Shown here piece after piece: positions 45,037 to 53,064 of a stretch of 64,000 bases of DNA. Numbering within the stretch: position 1 is the stretch's first letter; each line of letters opens with the position of its first letter. The stretch spans positions 1 to 64,000 of the forward strand of contig JADKDT010000015.1 of the NCBI GenBank assembly GCA_016714465.1, given 5' to 3'. The notes beneath the pieces were generated by a model that had not been told where the DNA came from, did not search any database, and was given only the letters and a program-made list of their open reading frames with translations. The stretch is from Candidatus Brachythrix odensensis (GTDB lineage Bacteria > Chloroflexota > Anaerolineae > J036 > Brachytrichaceae). The translations under genes and the position numbers were made by a program.

Positions 45037-46459
45037 CTAAAGGCCCGCGACCCGCACCCCGTCCTCCAGGATCGGGCGCACGAGGTCCTGGCGAAGTGTC
45101 TCGGTGTAAACCCGCACCAGGGGCTCGGTGCCGCTCATGCGGACCAGCAGCCAGCCGCCGTCTTCAAGGATGAACTTAAAGCCGTCGGTGCTGTTCTTCC
45201 CGACCACTTTCAAGCCGCCGATGGTCGCCGGCGTTGCGGCCACCAGCCGGGCTCGGACCGCCTCGCGCTGTTCGGGTGTGCAGACCGTGTCGATGCGATC
45301 GTAATAGTGCGCGCCAACCTTGCTGTACAGGTATTCCAGAATCTTCGATGGCGTCTTTCCGGTCTTGACCATGAAATCGAGCAGATAGAGATTGGCCAGG
45401 ATGCCGTCGCGTTCGGGGACGTTGCCGCGGAAGGCGAACCCGCCGCTTTCCTCGCCGCCAATCAGCGCATTTGTCTCCGTCATCTTCGGGGCAACATACT
45501 TGAAGCCCACGCCGGTCTCATACACTGGCACGTCGTAGATCTTCCCGAGCTTGTCCAGCATCGAGGTCGTGCTGAGGGTCTTGACGATCGGGCCGCGCTG
45601 GCCGCGGATCTCCAGCAGATACAGCGCCAGCAAGCCAAACACCGAAAGCTGATTGATAAACTGTCCGTGTTCATCACCCAGTCCGCACCGGTCAGCGTCA
45701 CCGTCAGTGATGCAGCACACGTCCGCCCTCAGATCAACCGTTGTGCGCAGGCCGACATCGACGTTCGGCGGAATGGGCTCAGGCCGCTTCATCTCCGGGA
45801 AGGAAGGATTGCGGGTGTTGTGGATCTCGTGGATGCGGGTCTTGCCGCCGCCGATGATGCGGGGAAGCCAACCCGCGCCGTTTCCCCACATGGCATCCAT
45901 CACCACGTACAGGCCGGCGTCGCGAATTGGGCCGACATCGATCAAGCCTGGCCAAATTCGCCAGGTAGTCGGTCGAGGCATCGAACTTCTGAATGAGCCC
46001 CTGAGACACGGCTGCTCCGTAGCTCAACGACTTTGCCCCGCCGGCCTGGGGAATACCGGCCTCGATCGCGGCGAGACCGGCCGGGCTGATCGCGCCGCCC
46101 GTCGCATCGCGAACCTTGAAGCCGTTGTCCTGGGGCGGATTGTGGCTGGCGGTGATATTGATGGCCCCCAACGCCCGCCGGGCCGGCACCGCAAAGGCGA
46201 TGACCGGAGTGGGCGTGGCCCCGTCCGTTAGCCAGACCTTGATCCCGTTGCCGGCGAGCACTTCGGCGGCAGTGGCCGCGAAGTCTTCGGACTGGAATCG
46301 CTTGTCATGGCCGATCACAACGCTGGGCGTCTCGCCAGATCGGGCCGTGGTCAGGATGTAACGGGCGAAACCTTGGGACGCGCGCCGTACGTTTTCAAAA
46401 GTGTAGTCGTCGGCGATGCGCCCGCGCCAGCCGTCGGTTCCGAACTTGATATCGCTCAT
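45037..46459 (-). CDS. Phosphoglucomutase/phosphomannomutase, one frameshift
   Basis: Alpha-D-phosphohexomutase superfamily. Domain 1 starts SDIKFGTDGWRGRIADDYTFENV and holds the catalytic Ser in GAINITASHNPPQDNGFKV. Domain 2 has the metal loop CCITDGDADRCGLGDEHG. Domain 3 has the sugar-binding GGEESGGFAFRG, and domain 4 the phosphate loop VRMSGTEPLVRVYTET. The frame breaks near 45950 (DYLANLARL to GLIDVGPIRDAG); joining gives about 473 residues, normal for the family. I chose ATG 46459; an in-frame ATG at 46510 overlaps the yvcK stop. It interconverts hexose 1- and 6-phosphates for sugar-nucleotide synthesis, which fits the many glycosyltransferases and GlmU in the window. Confidence 0.9.
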
Positions 46460-46509
46460 GGTGGGTGTTCCTTGAATCGTGGCGCTCGTTGCGCCGATTT
46501 CAATCTTCA

Positions 46510-47517
46510 TTATCCTCTTGCCTTCAGCAAGTCCATCAGCGTCTCGGCGACTGCGTCGGGATCGTGACGGATCGAGTCCTGTTTTTGCCACAGATCGCGT
46601 TTCATGTCGGAGATCTCAGCCAGGTCCTTGACGACAGGTGTCACGCCAAGCGCCGCAATGCGGGCGCCTTCGGCGTCGGTGGGCAGCAGCACGTGCACTC
46701 CGTCGGCTGCGTATAACCGGACAGCGTGTGATGACGGGGCGCGCGAGTTCAGCAGCGCATAGTCCAGTACACCATCGCCGAGATATCGGGTGATCTGAAA
46801 GACGTGGTCGAAGAGGCTGAACCCGTCCGTCTGGCCGGGTTGAGTGGTGTTGTTGCAAATATAGGCGACCGTGGCCTTGGATTCCCGAATTGCGGCTGCG
46901 ATGTCTTCGAACGCCAGACAGGCGATTACGGTCGTGAAAAGGCTGCCGGGACCGATCGTAATGAGGTCCGCGTCGCGAATGGCAGTGATGCAGGGTTCGT
47001 AGGCTCGGGCGGCCGGATCCTGGATATACACCCGGCGTATGTCGGGCTTGCCCAGGGCGCGCACATTAAACTCCTGCTCGATGATCTGGCCGTCCACAAG
47101 CTCGGCGCAGATGTGGGTGCTGCTGACCGTGACCGGCAGAATATTCGCTTTGACCCCCGCCATGTTTTGCATCAGTTCAACCGCCTGCCCAAAGTGGCCG
47201 GTCATTTGGGTGATCGCTGCGAGCATGAGATTCCCAAACGCCACGCCGTCCAGGGTGGTGTTGTTGGGCACACGCAGCCGATGCTGCATGAGCTGAGCCA
47301 TGAAGGCCTCGTTCGTGGCCAGCGTGGCAATGGCGTTGCGGATATCGCCTGGGGCCGGGATATTGGCCAGAGCCCGGACCTTTCCGGTGCTTCGGCCCGT
47401 GTCGGTCACGGCAACGATCCCGGTGAGGGCATCGAGGTGATTGCTCAGCCCGAGGAGGACTTGCACGGCGCCGCAGCCGCCGCCGATGGAAACGGCCTTG
47501 ATGTGTCGATTTGTCAT
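46510..47517 (-). CDS. yvcK: YvcK/CofD-like gluconeogenesis factor
   Basis: A 335-residue protein of the YvcK family (CofD-like fold), which binds UDP-sugars and affects cell-wall synthesis and growth on gluconeogenic carbon sources. The N-terminus KAVSIGGGCGAVQVLLGL replaces the usual GGGTG; then VAVTDTGRSTGKVRALANIPAPGDIRNAIATLA, GNLMLAAITQMTG, and LITIGPGSLFTTVIACLAFEDI. It lies upstream of the phosphohexomutase in the same direction, a sensible pairing with sugar-phosphate metabolism. Confidence 0.9.
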   Translation of the reverse strand: MTNRHIKAVSIGGGCGAVQVLLGLSNHLDALTGIVAVTDTGRSTGKVRALANIPAPGDIRNAIATLATNEAFMAQLMQHRLRVPNNTTLDGVAFGNLMLAAITQMTGHFGQAVELMQNMAGVKANILPVTVSSTHICAELVDGQIIEQEFNVRALGKPDIRRVYIQDPAARAYEPCITAIRDADLITIGPGSLFTTVIACLAFEDIAAAIRESKATVAYICNNTTQPGQTDGFSLFDHVFQITRYLGDGVLDYALLNSRAPSSHAVRLYAADGVHVLLPTDAEGARIAALGVTPVVKDLAEISDMKRDLWQKQDSIRHDPDAVAETLMDLLKARG

Positions 47518-47553
47518 GAGTGATTACTGTGGGTGTATCCTTGCGCCAGAATT

Positions 47554-48177
47554 ATGATTCGAAAACTCGCATTCGTCGCGTTGATTGCTCTCGCCGCGTT
47601 ATCCGGCATTCTGGTTGCCAAGTTTATCGTTGATCCGCCGCAATACACACCGGTCGCCCAAAGTGGCGGCATGGTCGTGTCCAGTCCGCGCCAAATTCCT
47701 GATTTGCCGCTGGTGGACATGAATGGCCAGCCATTCAAACTCAGTCAATTAAGGGGCCGCTCCGTCCTGATCTTCTTTGGCTACACTTTCTGCCCCGATG
47801 TCTGCCCGCTGACGCTTGCGGAGCTCAAACAGATCAAGGCGCTGCTGGGTCCGCAAGCGGCGGATGTTGCGGTGCTGTATGTCAGTGTCGATCCGGAACG
47901 CGATACGCCTGAGGTTCTCAAGCGTTATATCGGGGCTTTTGATCCGGACTTTTTGTCGGCCACGGGCGATATCGAATCGGTCCGACGCTTTGCGTCAGAA
48001 TTTGGGGCTGCTTTTGAGAAGCAGAAGCCGGCGGGCACCTCGGCCAGCTACCTCGTCGCCCACACCAGTTTCACCTATCTGCTTGATCGGGACGGACGCT
48101 GGCGCATGACCTTTGCCTTCAAGACGCCCGTTGAGGCAGTTGCCCGCGATACGCTCCGGATCGTCCAGGAGCGCTAG
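47554..48177 (+). CDS. SCO1/SenC/PrrC copper-binding thioredoxin-like protein
   Basis: A 207-residue protein with an N-terminal membrane anchor (IRKLAFVALIALAALSGILVAKFIV). A thioredoxin-like SCO domain follows: LSQLRGRSVLIFFGYTFCPDVCPLTLAEL with the CxxxC copper ligands, then YVSVDPERDTPEVL and the third ligand His in SYLVAHTSFTYLLD. SCO proteins deliver copper to the CuA site of cytochrome c oxidase, outside the membrane. No oxidase subunit II is in the window. A TATCCT (47536-47541) upstream could be its -10 box. It ends at a bidirectional terminator. Confidence 0.93.
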   Translation: MIRKLAFVALIALAALSGILVAKFIVDPPQYTPVAQSGGMVVSSPRQIPDLPLVDMNGQPFKLSQLRGRSVLIFFGYTFCPDVCPLTLAELKQIKALLGPQAADVAVLYVSVDPERDTPEVLKRYIGAFDPDFLSATGDIESVRRFASEFGAAFEKQKPAGTSASYLVAHTSFTYLLDRDGRWRMTFAFKTPVEAVARDTLRIVQER

Positions 48178-48253
48178 ACGCTGCCCCAAACAATTGCGAG
48201 ATCACATCCTCGTGTTTCGTGCGGAGATGTAGTTTCGCCGGTCCAGGCAACAC

Positions 48254-48283
48254 AAAAGCCGGGCGCAATGGCACCCGGCTTTT
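48254..48283. terminator. Bidirectional Rho-independent terminator
   Basis: A perfect 10-bp stem, AAAAGCCGGG (48254-48263) with CCCGGCTTTT (48274-48283), sits between the convergent SCO1 and S1-domain genes. The A-run on one side and T-run on the other make it work on both strands. Confidence 0.85.
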
Positions 48284-48301
48284 CTGCGTCGTGAGTTAAG
48301 T

Positions 48302-49284
48302 TCAGCCCAGCTTCTGCTGCTGAAGTTGCTGCAGCGTGCGCTCGAGGGCATCGTTCAGCTGGCGCTGCTTCTTCTGGGTCTTGACCGGCGCAGACTGGGT
48401 CAGGGTCGAACCTCGATGACCCTGGCGCGCGCGTTGCATCGCCGCGGCCATCGGGGAAATTTCCTCTTCTGGACCCGACGAAAGCGCCATGTCCTCAGGG
48501 TTTAGGCCATCGAGCTTCAGGTCGATGCGCTTGCGCGATGGGTCGACAAAGGTCACGCGCACATCGACATCCTCGCCTACGGCGACGAAATCCCCGACGT
48601 TGACGAAACCGCCGCCGAAAGATGCGGACTTGAGCAGTCCTTCACGCTCCGCGCCGATCTCAACGTAGGCGCCATTTCGCTCGATCCGGGTGACCTTGCC
48701 CCGGTAAGCTTCGCCCTTCTTGACGTTGTCCCAGGGCAGGGCGGCCGGCTCGAACATGGTGAACCCAATCCGGCGCTTCTCTTCGCTGGCTTCCATCACC
48801 CACAACTTCTCGAGCACATCCCCGACCTTGGCCGGTTGGACAGGGTCATGAGGTTGAACGGCACCAGGCCATGCTTGGGCCCGTCGAAATCGACGAAGAC
48901 ACCAAACTTTTCTACCGCCACGACTTTGACGCTCTCAAGGACGGCTCCGACCTTCAGGTCGGTCCAGTCCATGGCGGGCGGCTTGTGCATCGTCAAATCG
49001 ACGCGGCGCTTTTCGGGGTGCACCGCGGTGATATTGACCTCAACCGTGTCGCCTGCCTTGAAGGCATCGGCGACCCGGGTGATCGGGCCCCCGCCTTGGG
49101 CGATCATCTTGGAAATGTGCAGATAGCCGTCGACGCCTTCGCCAAGGCTGATCAGCGCGCCTCCAAGATCGACGCGTGTAACGGTGCCCGAATGACGGGA
49201 TTTGACAGCCATGCCATCGGGCATAGGCGCGACGACAACAGGCTGCTCAGGGGTGGTTTCTGGGGTGGTCTCTTCGTTGCTCAC
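48302..49284 (-). CDS. Protein with three S1 RNA-binding domains, one frameshift
   Basis: Three S1 repeats can be read: HSGTVTRVDLGGALISLGEGVDGYLHISKM; GAVLESVKVVAVEKFGVFVDFDGPKHGLVPFNLM; and GEAYRGKVTRIERNGAYVEIGAEREGLLKSASF. The frame changes inside the second repeat near 48830, where KHGLVPFNLM passes to KVGDVLEKLWVMEASEEKRRIGFTM. One indel therefore joins the two halves into about 327 residues. It is likely a ribosomal-S1-like or RNA-binding protein acting in translation or RNA decay. The start is GTG 49284 with AGAGGAG upstream. A Gln-rich coiled tail (LQQLQQQ) ends it. It is divergent from nothing; rsmI is upstream in the same direction. Confidence 0.85.
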
Positions 49285-49295
49285 TACTCGCTCCT

Positions 49296-50135
49296 CTAAT
49301 TTCCAGCCGTGTATTTTACCGCATCAACGAGGCGCACCACTTCGCGCCTTGGCCAGCCCGACAAACCGGCCACTTCCGCGGCGGCATCTCGCCCGGAATA
49401 GCCATTTTGCAGGCGTTCGCGCAGGGCAGCTTCAACTTCGCCGACTTCCCATGCCGCGACTTCCGCTTCCACTGCTCCACCGATTACAAGAACATACTCG
49501 CCGCGCGGAGGCTGCCCTTCCAGGTGGGTGATCGCGGCCGCGCAGGTGCCTCGCCAGAACTCCTCGAAGCGCTTGGTGATTTCGCGCGCGATGCAAACGG
49601 AACGGTCAGGGTAGGCTGCGGCCAGCGTTCTCAGGGTCTCTTCAACCCGATGCGGAGACTCGTAAACAAGCGTTGTGCGACTCTCGTTGCGCAGCCCCGC
49701 CACCCAGGTGGTCAGCGCGCTTTTCTTGCGGGGCGCGAAGCCCGCAAAAACAAACTGGTCGGTGGGCAGCCCGGATGCGGCCAGCGCGGCAACCGCCGCG
49801 CAGGCCCCGGGGATCGGCGAAACCGCATGCCCGCGCGCTATCGCGGCAACGATGAGTTCGTATCCGGGATCGTTTATGCCTGGCGTCCCCGCGTCGCTGA
49901 CTAACGCAACGTCTCCAGTTTCAAGCGCTGACAGAATGGCGTCCGCCCGGGATATCGATGTGTGCTCGTGGTAGCTCGTTGTGGGCGTGGCAATCTCATA
50001 CCGGTCGAGCAGCACTCGGGTGGTCCGGGTGTCTTCGGCTGCAATCAGCGCCGCATCCCGCAGCACCCGCACCGCCCGAAACGTGATGTCCTCGAGGTTG
50101 CCGATTGGTGTCGCGACGAGAAACAGCGTGCCCAT
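49296..50135 (-). CDS. rsmI: 16S rRNA 2'-O-ribose C1402 methyltransferase
   Basis: A 279-residue tetrapyrrole-methylase-fold enzyme that methylates the ribose of C1402 in the decoding centre. Family marks are TLFLVATPIGNLEDITFRAVRVL, AAEDTRTTRVLLDRY, HEHTSISRADAIL, DVALVSDAGTPGINDPG, IPGACAAVAALAASGLPTDQFVFAGFAP, LVYESPHRVEETL and AREITKRFEEFWRG. It ends 11 nt before the S1 gene start and begins 9 nt after the parvulin gene stop, so the three are probably one operon. Confidence 0.96.
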   Translation of the reverse strand: MGTLFLVATPIGNLEDITFRAVRVLRDAALIAAEDTRTTRVLLDRYEIATPTTSYHEHTSISRADAILSALETGDVALVSDAGTPGINDPGYELIVAAIARGHAVSPIPGACAAVAALAASGLPTDQFVFAGFAPRKKSALTTWVAGLRNESRTTLVYESPHRVEETLRTLAAAYPDRSVCIAREITKRFEEFWRGTCAAAITHLEGQPPRGEYVLVIGGAVEAEVAAWEVGEVEAALRERLQNGYSGRDAAAEVAGLSGWPRREVVRLVDAVKYTAGN

Positions 50136-50144
50136 GCTTGGAAA

Positions 50145-51128
50145 TCAGTTGGCGCGTTCGATCGTTGCGCCAGCCTTGAGGGTGACCAGCCAGTTTTCCA
50201 TGGCGGCCTGCTGCAGACGAGATTGGTCCTCGATAGTCAGGGCCCGCGTCTGGCGCTCGGTCACCTTGATGATGTGAAAACCGATCGGGCTCGCCACGAC
50301 GCTGCTCACGGCATTGACGTTGAGCGCGAACGCGGCATCCTCCACTTCCTGCCAGACAACTGCGCCCGTGCCGCGGGCAAACCACCCCAGGTCACCGCCG
50401 GCCGGGCGGGTGCTGGTGTCAATACTGTTGGTTTGGGCAAGACTGCTGAAGTTACTGCCACGCTGGGCCTGGGCCAGGATTCGATCGGCCTGCGCCCGGG
50501 TCGCCAATACGATGTGCCAGGCGTGGACATACTCGGCGGTTCGCGGAAGTTGGCCAACGATCCGGTCGCGCAGGGCGGCCATGGTCAAGTCTGCCCGGGC
50601 CAGGTCGCGCGCATCGTCCTCGGCCATTCGACTTTGCTTGAGCCAGGCCAGATAGGGATCGCGCCCGCCGCGCAGTTGGATGAGGGTCTTGATCTCTTCT
50701 TCGACCTCTTTCTCAGCCACGGCGACGCCGAGTCGCTTTGCTTCTTGTTCGATCAGGGTTTGCTCGATCAAGGCGTCCAGCGCGACGCTGGAGAGCTGAG
50801 CGGATAATTGCTTGCCTGCGGCGGAATTCGGGTCGGGACGGGACGGATCCGCCGCGACATATCGGGCCAGCTCCGTTTCAAACCGGGCGCGCGAGATCTC
50901 CTGCCCATTAACCCGCGCGGCGTACAACGCTCGGGTGGGGACCAGGGTGGGCCCCGCAGTTGGCCGGGGCGTACTCGTCGCCAAGGGTGCGCCGCGCGTT
51001 GCCGACGCCGCGGCGAGCGACGGTGTTGATGCCGCGGTCGGCACGGCTGTGGCCGGGGTATTTGTTGGGCTCGAGCAACCGGTCAGGGCGATCATCCCTG
51101 CGAAGGCGAGCAGGCGGCGAATCAGCAT
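50145..51128 (-). CDS. Parvulin-type peptidyl-prolyl isomerase lipoprotein
   Basis: A 327-residue exported protein with a lipoprotein signal (LLAFAGMIALTGC; lipid-modified Cys) followed by an Ala/Thr/Pro-rich linker. A SurA/PrsA-type N-terminal chaperone part (VNGQEISRARFETELARYV...) comes next, and then a rotamase domain (YVHAWHIVLATRAQADRIL, GGDLGWFARG, SPIGFHIIKVTER). It helps fold secreted proteins outside the membrane. ATG 51128 is chosen because the lipobox is then correctly placed and a TACAAT box lies nine nt upstream. Confidence 0.88.
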   Translation of the reverse strand: MLIRRLLAFAGMIALTGCSSPTNTPATAVPTAASTPSLAAASATRGAPLATSTPRPTAGPTLVPTRALYAARVNGQEISRARFETELARYVAADPSRPDPNSAAGKQLSAQLSSVALDALIEQTLIEQEAKRLGVAVAEKEVEEEIKTLIQLRGGRDPYLAWLKQSRMAEDDARDLARADLTMAALRDRIVGQLPRTAEYVHAWHIVLATRAQADRILAQAQRGSNFSSLAQTNSIDTSTRPAGGDLGWFARGTGAVVWQEVEDAAFALNVNAVSSVVASPIGFHIIKVTERQTRALTIEDQSRLQQAAMENWLVTLKAGATIERAN

Positions 51129-51137
51129 CGGAAGTCC

Positions 51138-51143
51138 ATTGTA
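51138..51143 (-). promoter_or_regulatory. -10 box (TACAAT) of the parvulin-rsmI-S1 operon
   Basis: On the minus strand TACAAT ends 9 nt before ATG 51128 with no Shine-Dalgarno between, the same leaderless spacing seen at 617, 42176, 52048 and 54938. Confidence 0.45.
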
Positions 51144-51166
51144 GTAGGCGGCGCACGGGCTGGCCT

Positions 51167-51415
51167 TCAACCTCGACGCCGTCGAGTCAGGAGAAAGAGA
51201 ACCGACGCCGCGAATGCTGCGGTGCCCGCGGCAATGGCGGTGACCACGAAAGCCGCGGCGAGGGTGCTTGCTTCGGGGTCGTCGATTTCGCCATCGAGCA
51301 CTGCCGCCTTGGTTCGGGCGATGAATTCACCTCGGGGCGCTACCCGCCCTGCAGCCTCACCCAGGCGCGCCTCGAGCCAGGCGATATCTTCGGGCGTCAT
51401 TGCCGATCGGCTCAT
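51167..51415 (-). CDS. Small single-helix membrane protein, possible sigma-factor partner
   Basis: An 82-residue protein: a soluble N-terminal half (MTPEDIAWLEARLGEAAGRVAPRGEFIART) and one membrane helix near the C-terminus (LAAAFVVTAIAAGTAAFAASVLFLL) ending in Arg-Arg-Arg-Arg. It overlaps the stop of the ECF sigma gene by 4 nt (ATGA), the usual place for an anti-sigma factor. It lacks the HxxxCxxC zinc motif of common anti-sigma factors, so that role is only suggested by position. Confidence 0.7.
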   Translation of the reverse strand: MSRSAMTPEDIAWLEARLGEAAGRVAPRGEFIARTKAAVLDGEIDDPEASTLAAAFVVTAIAAGTAAFAASVLFLLTRRRRG

Positions 51416-52020
51416 CGGTCAGCCTCCATCAACTCGCGTAGCTGCTCCAGAGTCCGGTGATAGAGCGATTTGATGGCGCCCTCGCTCCTGCGCATGATTT
51501 GGCCGACTTCTGCGTTCTGAAGTTGCTGCGAGAATTTAAGAGCCAACAGCTGTTGCCTCTCTTCGGGCAGTTTGTGATACGCCCGGGTGAGTCGCTCCCG
51601 ATCTGCCCGCGCATCGATGCGCGTGTCCGCGTCATCGTGATGATGGGTCTCGCGCGGCTCGATGTCGTCGAGGCTGACCATTGGGTGACGGCCATTATCG
51701 CGATGGAAGTTCGCGACGACATTGTGGGCGATCCGATACAGCCAGGCGGTGAATGGCACCCCCCGATCGTCATACGAGCCAATATGCTTCAGTGCGCGCA
51801 TAAACACCCGCGCTGTAAGGTCTTCTGTATCATCATGGTTCCCCACGCGATAGTAGACATACCGGTAGATCGTTGCGACATGTCGCTCATAGAGCGTCCC
51901 GAACAGGGCCGGCTCGTCGCGCGTGGCCCGCGCCAGAGCCTTGTCGTCACGCGGGTCGCCAATTGAGGCGGGCGAAGAAAGCGACGAATCGCCCTGAGCG
52001 TCTTGCAACATATTGAACAC
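51412..52020 (-). CDS. ECF-type RNA polymerase sigma factor
   Basis: A 202-residue sigma-70 family protein with region 2 (LYERHVATIYRYVYYRVGNHDDTEDLTARVFMRALKHI and FTAWLYRIAHNVVANFHRDNGR) and region 4 (LPEERQQLLALKFSQQLQNAEVGQIMRRSEGAIKSLYHRTLEQLRELM). Regions 1 and 3 are absent, as in ECF factors. A His/Asp-rich stretch (ETHHHDDADTRID) links the two regions. The start is GTG 52020 or ATG 52011. It diverges from a glycosyltransferase gene across 41 nt, whose -10 box overlaps a possible minus-strand box (TATAGA/TAGAAT). It may regulate its neighbours or itself. Confidence 0.92.
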   Translation of the reverse strand: MFNMLQDAQGDSSLSSPASIGDPRDDKALARATRDEPALFGTLYERHVATIYRYVYYRVGNHDDTEDLTARVFMRALKHIGSYDDRGVPFTAWLYRIAHNVVANFHRDNGRHPMVSLDDIEPRETHHHDDADTRIDARADRERLTRAYHKLPEERQQLLALKFSQQLQNAEVGQIMRRSEGAIKSLYHRTLEQLRELMEADR

Positions 52021-52047
52021 GCCCTCGATCGCGGGCGTGCGTCATTC

Positions 52048-52053
52048 TATAAT
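52048..52053 (+). promoter_or_regulatory. -10 box (TATAAT) of the GT2 gene, leaderless type
   Basis: TATAAT ends 8 nt before the GTG start at 52062, with no Shine-Dalgarno. No good -35 box is seen (52025-52030 reads tcgatc). It overlaps a candidate -10 box for the divergent sigma gene. Confidence 0.5.
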
Positions 52054-52061
52054 GCATTTCA

Positions 52062-53054
52062 GTGATCTCGGTCGTCATCCCAACGTGGAACGGGGCGCCT
52101 CATCTCCCGGTCTGCTTGTCCGCCCTGCGCGCCCAAACGCATCCTCCGCTCGAGGTCATCCTCGTCGACAACGCGTCCACGGATGGGACGCGCGCGCTCG
52201 TCGTCGCCGATTTCCCGGAAGTGCGCCATATTGTGCTGCCCCGCAATCTTCTCTTCGCCGGCGCGTGCAACATCGGTTTCCGAGCCGCCTCCGGCGAATT
52301 GATCGCGTTGTTGAACAACGACACCGAGGCGGATCCGCGCTGGCTTGAGCGGATCCAGGCCGCATTTGACCTCCATCCCGAAGCGGGCTTTGTCGCCAGC
52401 AAGCTTCGCCTCTTTGATCAGCGCGAAAAGCTCCACTCGGCCGGGGACGGCTATACCGCTCGAGGCGTGCCCCAGAACCGCGGCGTTTGGCAGGTTGACG
52501 CCGGCCAATTTGACGACGAATACGTGTTTGGCGCGTGTGGCGCGGCGTCGGTCTATCGCCGTTCAATGCTCGATAAAGTGGGCTTGCTCGACGAAGAGTT
52601 CCAGTTTTCGTGCGAAGACGTCGACCTGTCTTGGCGCGCCCAGCTCGCGGGATATAAGTGCGCCTTCGCCCACGACGCGGTGGTCTACCACAAAGTCAGC
52701 GCCACTGGCGGCGGCGTGTTGAACAGCTATTACGACGGCCGCAACGCGATTTGGCTCCTGGCCAAAGACGTGCCTGGCGTGGTGCTGCGCGCCCACGCCG
52801 GCAAGATTCTTCGCGAGCAGTTGCGGATTACTTATGACGCCATGCGCGCCTGGCGCGGCCAGGCCGCCCGAAATCGCCTGAGGGGACAATTGGCCGGACT
52901 GCTTGGCGTGCCCAAAATGTTGCGCCGCCGGCGGACGGTCCAACGGAGTAAGGTCATTTCTGAGATAGATGTGTTGGCGTTGCTGAGTCCCCAGAAGTCA
53001 TCCCGAAAATGGGTGGTGAAATCACAATCCCCGCGCGAAGCGCGGGGATTGTGA
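52062..53054 (+). CDS. GT2 family glycosyltransferase
   Basis: A 330-residue GT2 enzyme: ISVVIPTWNGAPHLPVCL, LEVILVDNASTDGTRALV, LIALLNNDTEADPRWLERI (DxD-like site) and FGACGAASVYRRSMLDKVGLLDEEFQFSCEDVDLSWRAQLAGYKC. It resembles rhamnosyl- and other surface-glycan transferases. It starts at GTG 52062 behind a TATAAT box. The last residues, KSQSPREARGL, come from a palindrome (53017-53059), so the original C-terminus has probably been replaced. Confidence 0.92.
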   Translation: MISVVIPTWNGAPHLPVCLSALRAQTHPPLEVILVDNASTDGTRALVVADFPEVRHIVLPRNLLFAGACNIGFRAASGELIALLNNDTEADPRWLERIQAAFDLHPEAGFVASKLRLFDQREKLHSAGDGYTARGVPQNRGVWQVDAGQFDDEYVFGACGAASVYRRSMLDKVGLLDEEFQFSCEDVDLSWRAQLAGYKCAFAHDAVVYHKVSATGGGVLNSYYDGRNAIWLLAKDVPGVVLRAHAGKILREQLRITYDAMRAWRGQAARNRLRGQLAGLLGVPKMLRRRRTVQRSKVISEIDVLALLSPQKSSRKWVVKSQSPREARGL

Positions 53055-53059
53055 TTTCA
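53017..53059. repeat. Palindrome family copy 9 (20-bp arms)
   Basis: A perfect inverted repeat around the loop gaa (53037-53039). The core is ccccgcgc/gcgcgggg and the outer arm reads tgaaatcacaat. It covers the 3' end and stop codon of the GT2 gene, between convergent genes. Confidence 0.9.
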
Positions 53060-53064
53060 TAAGC

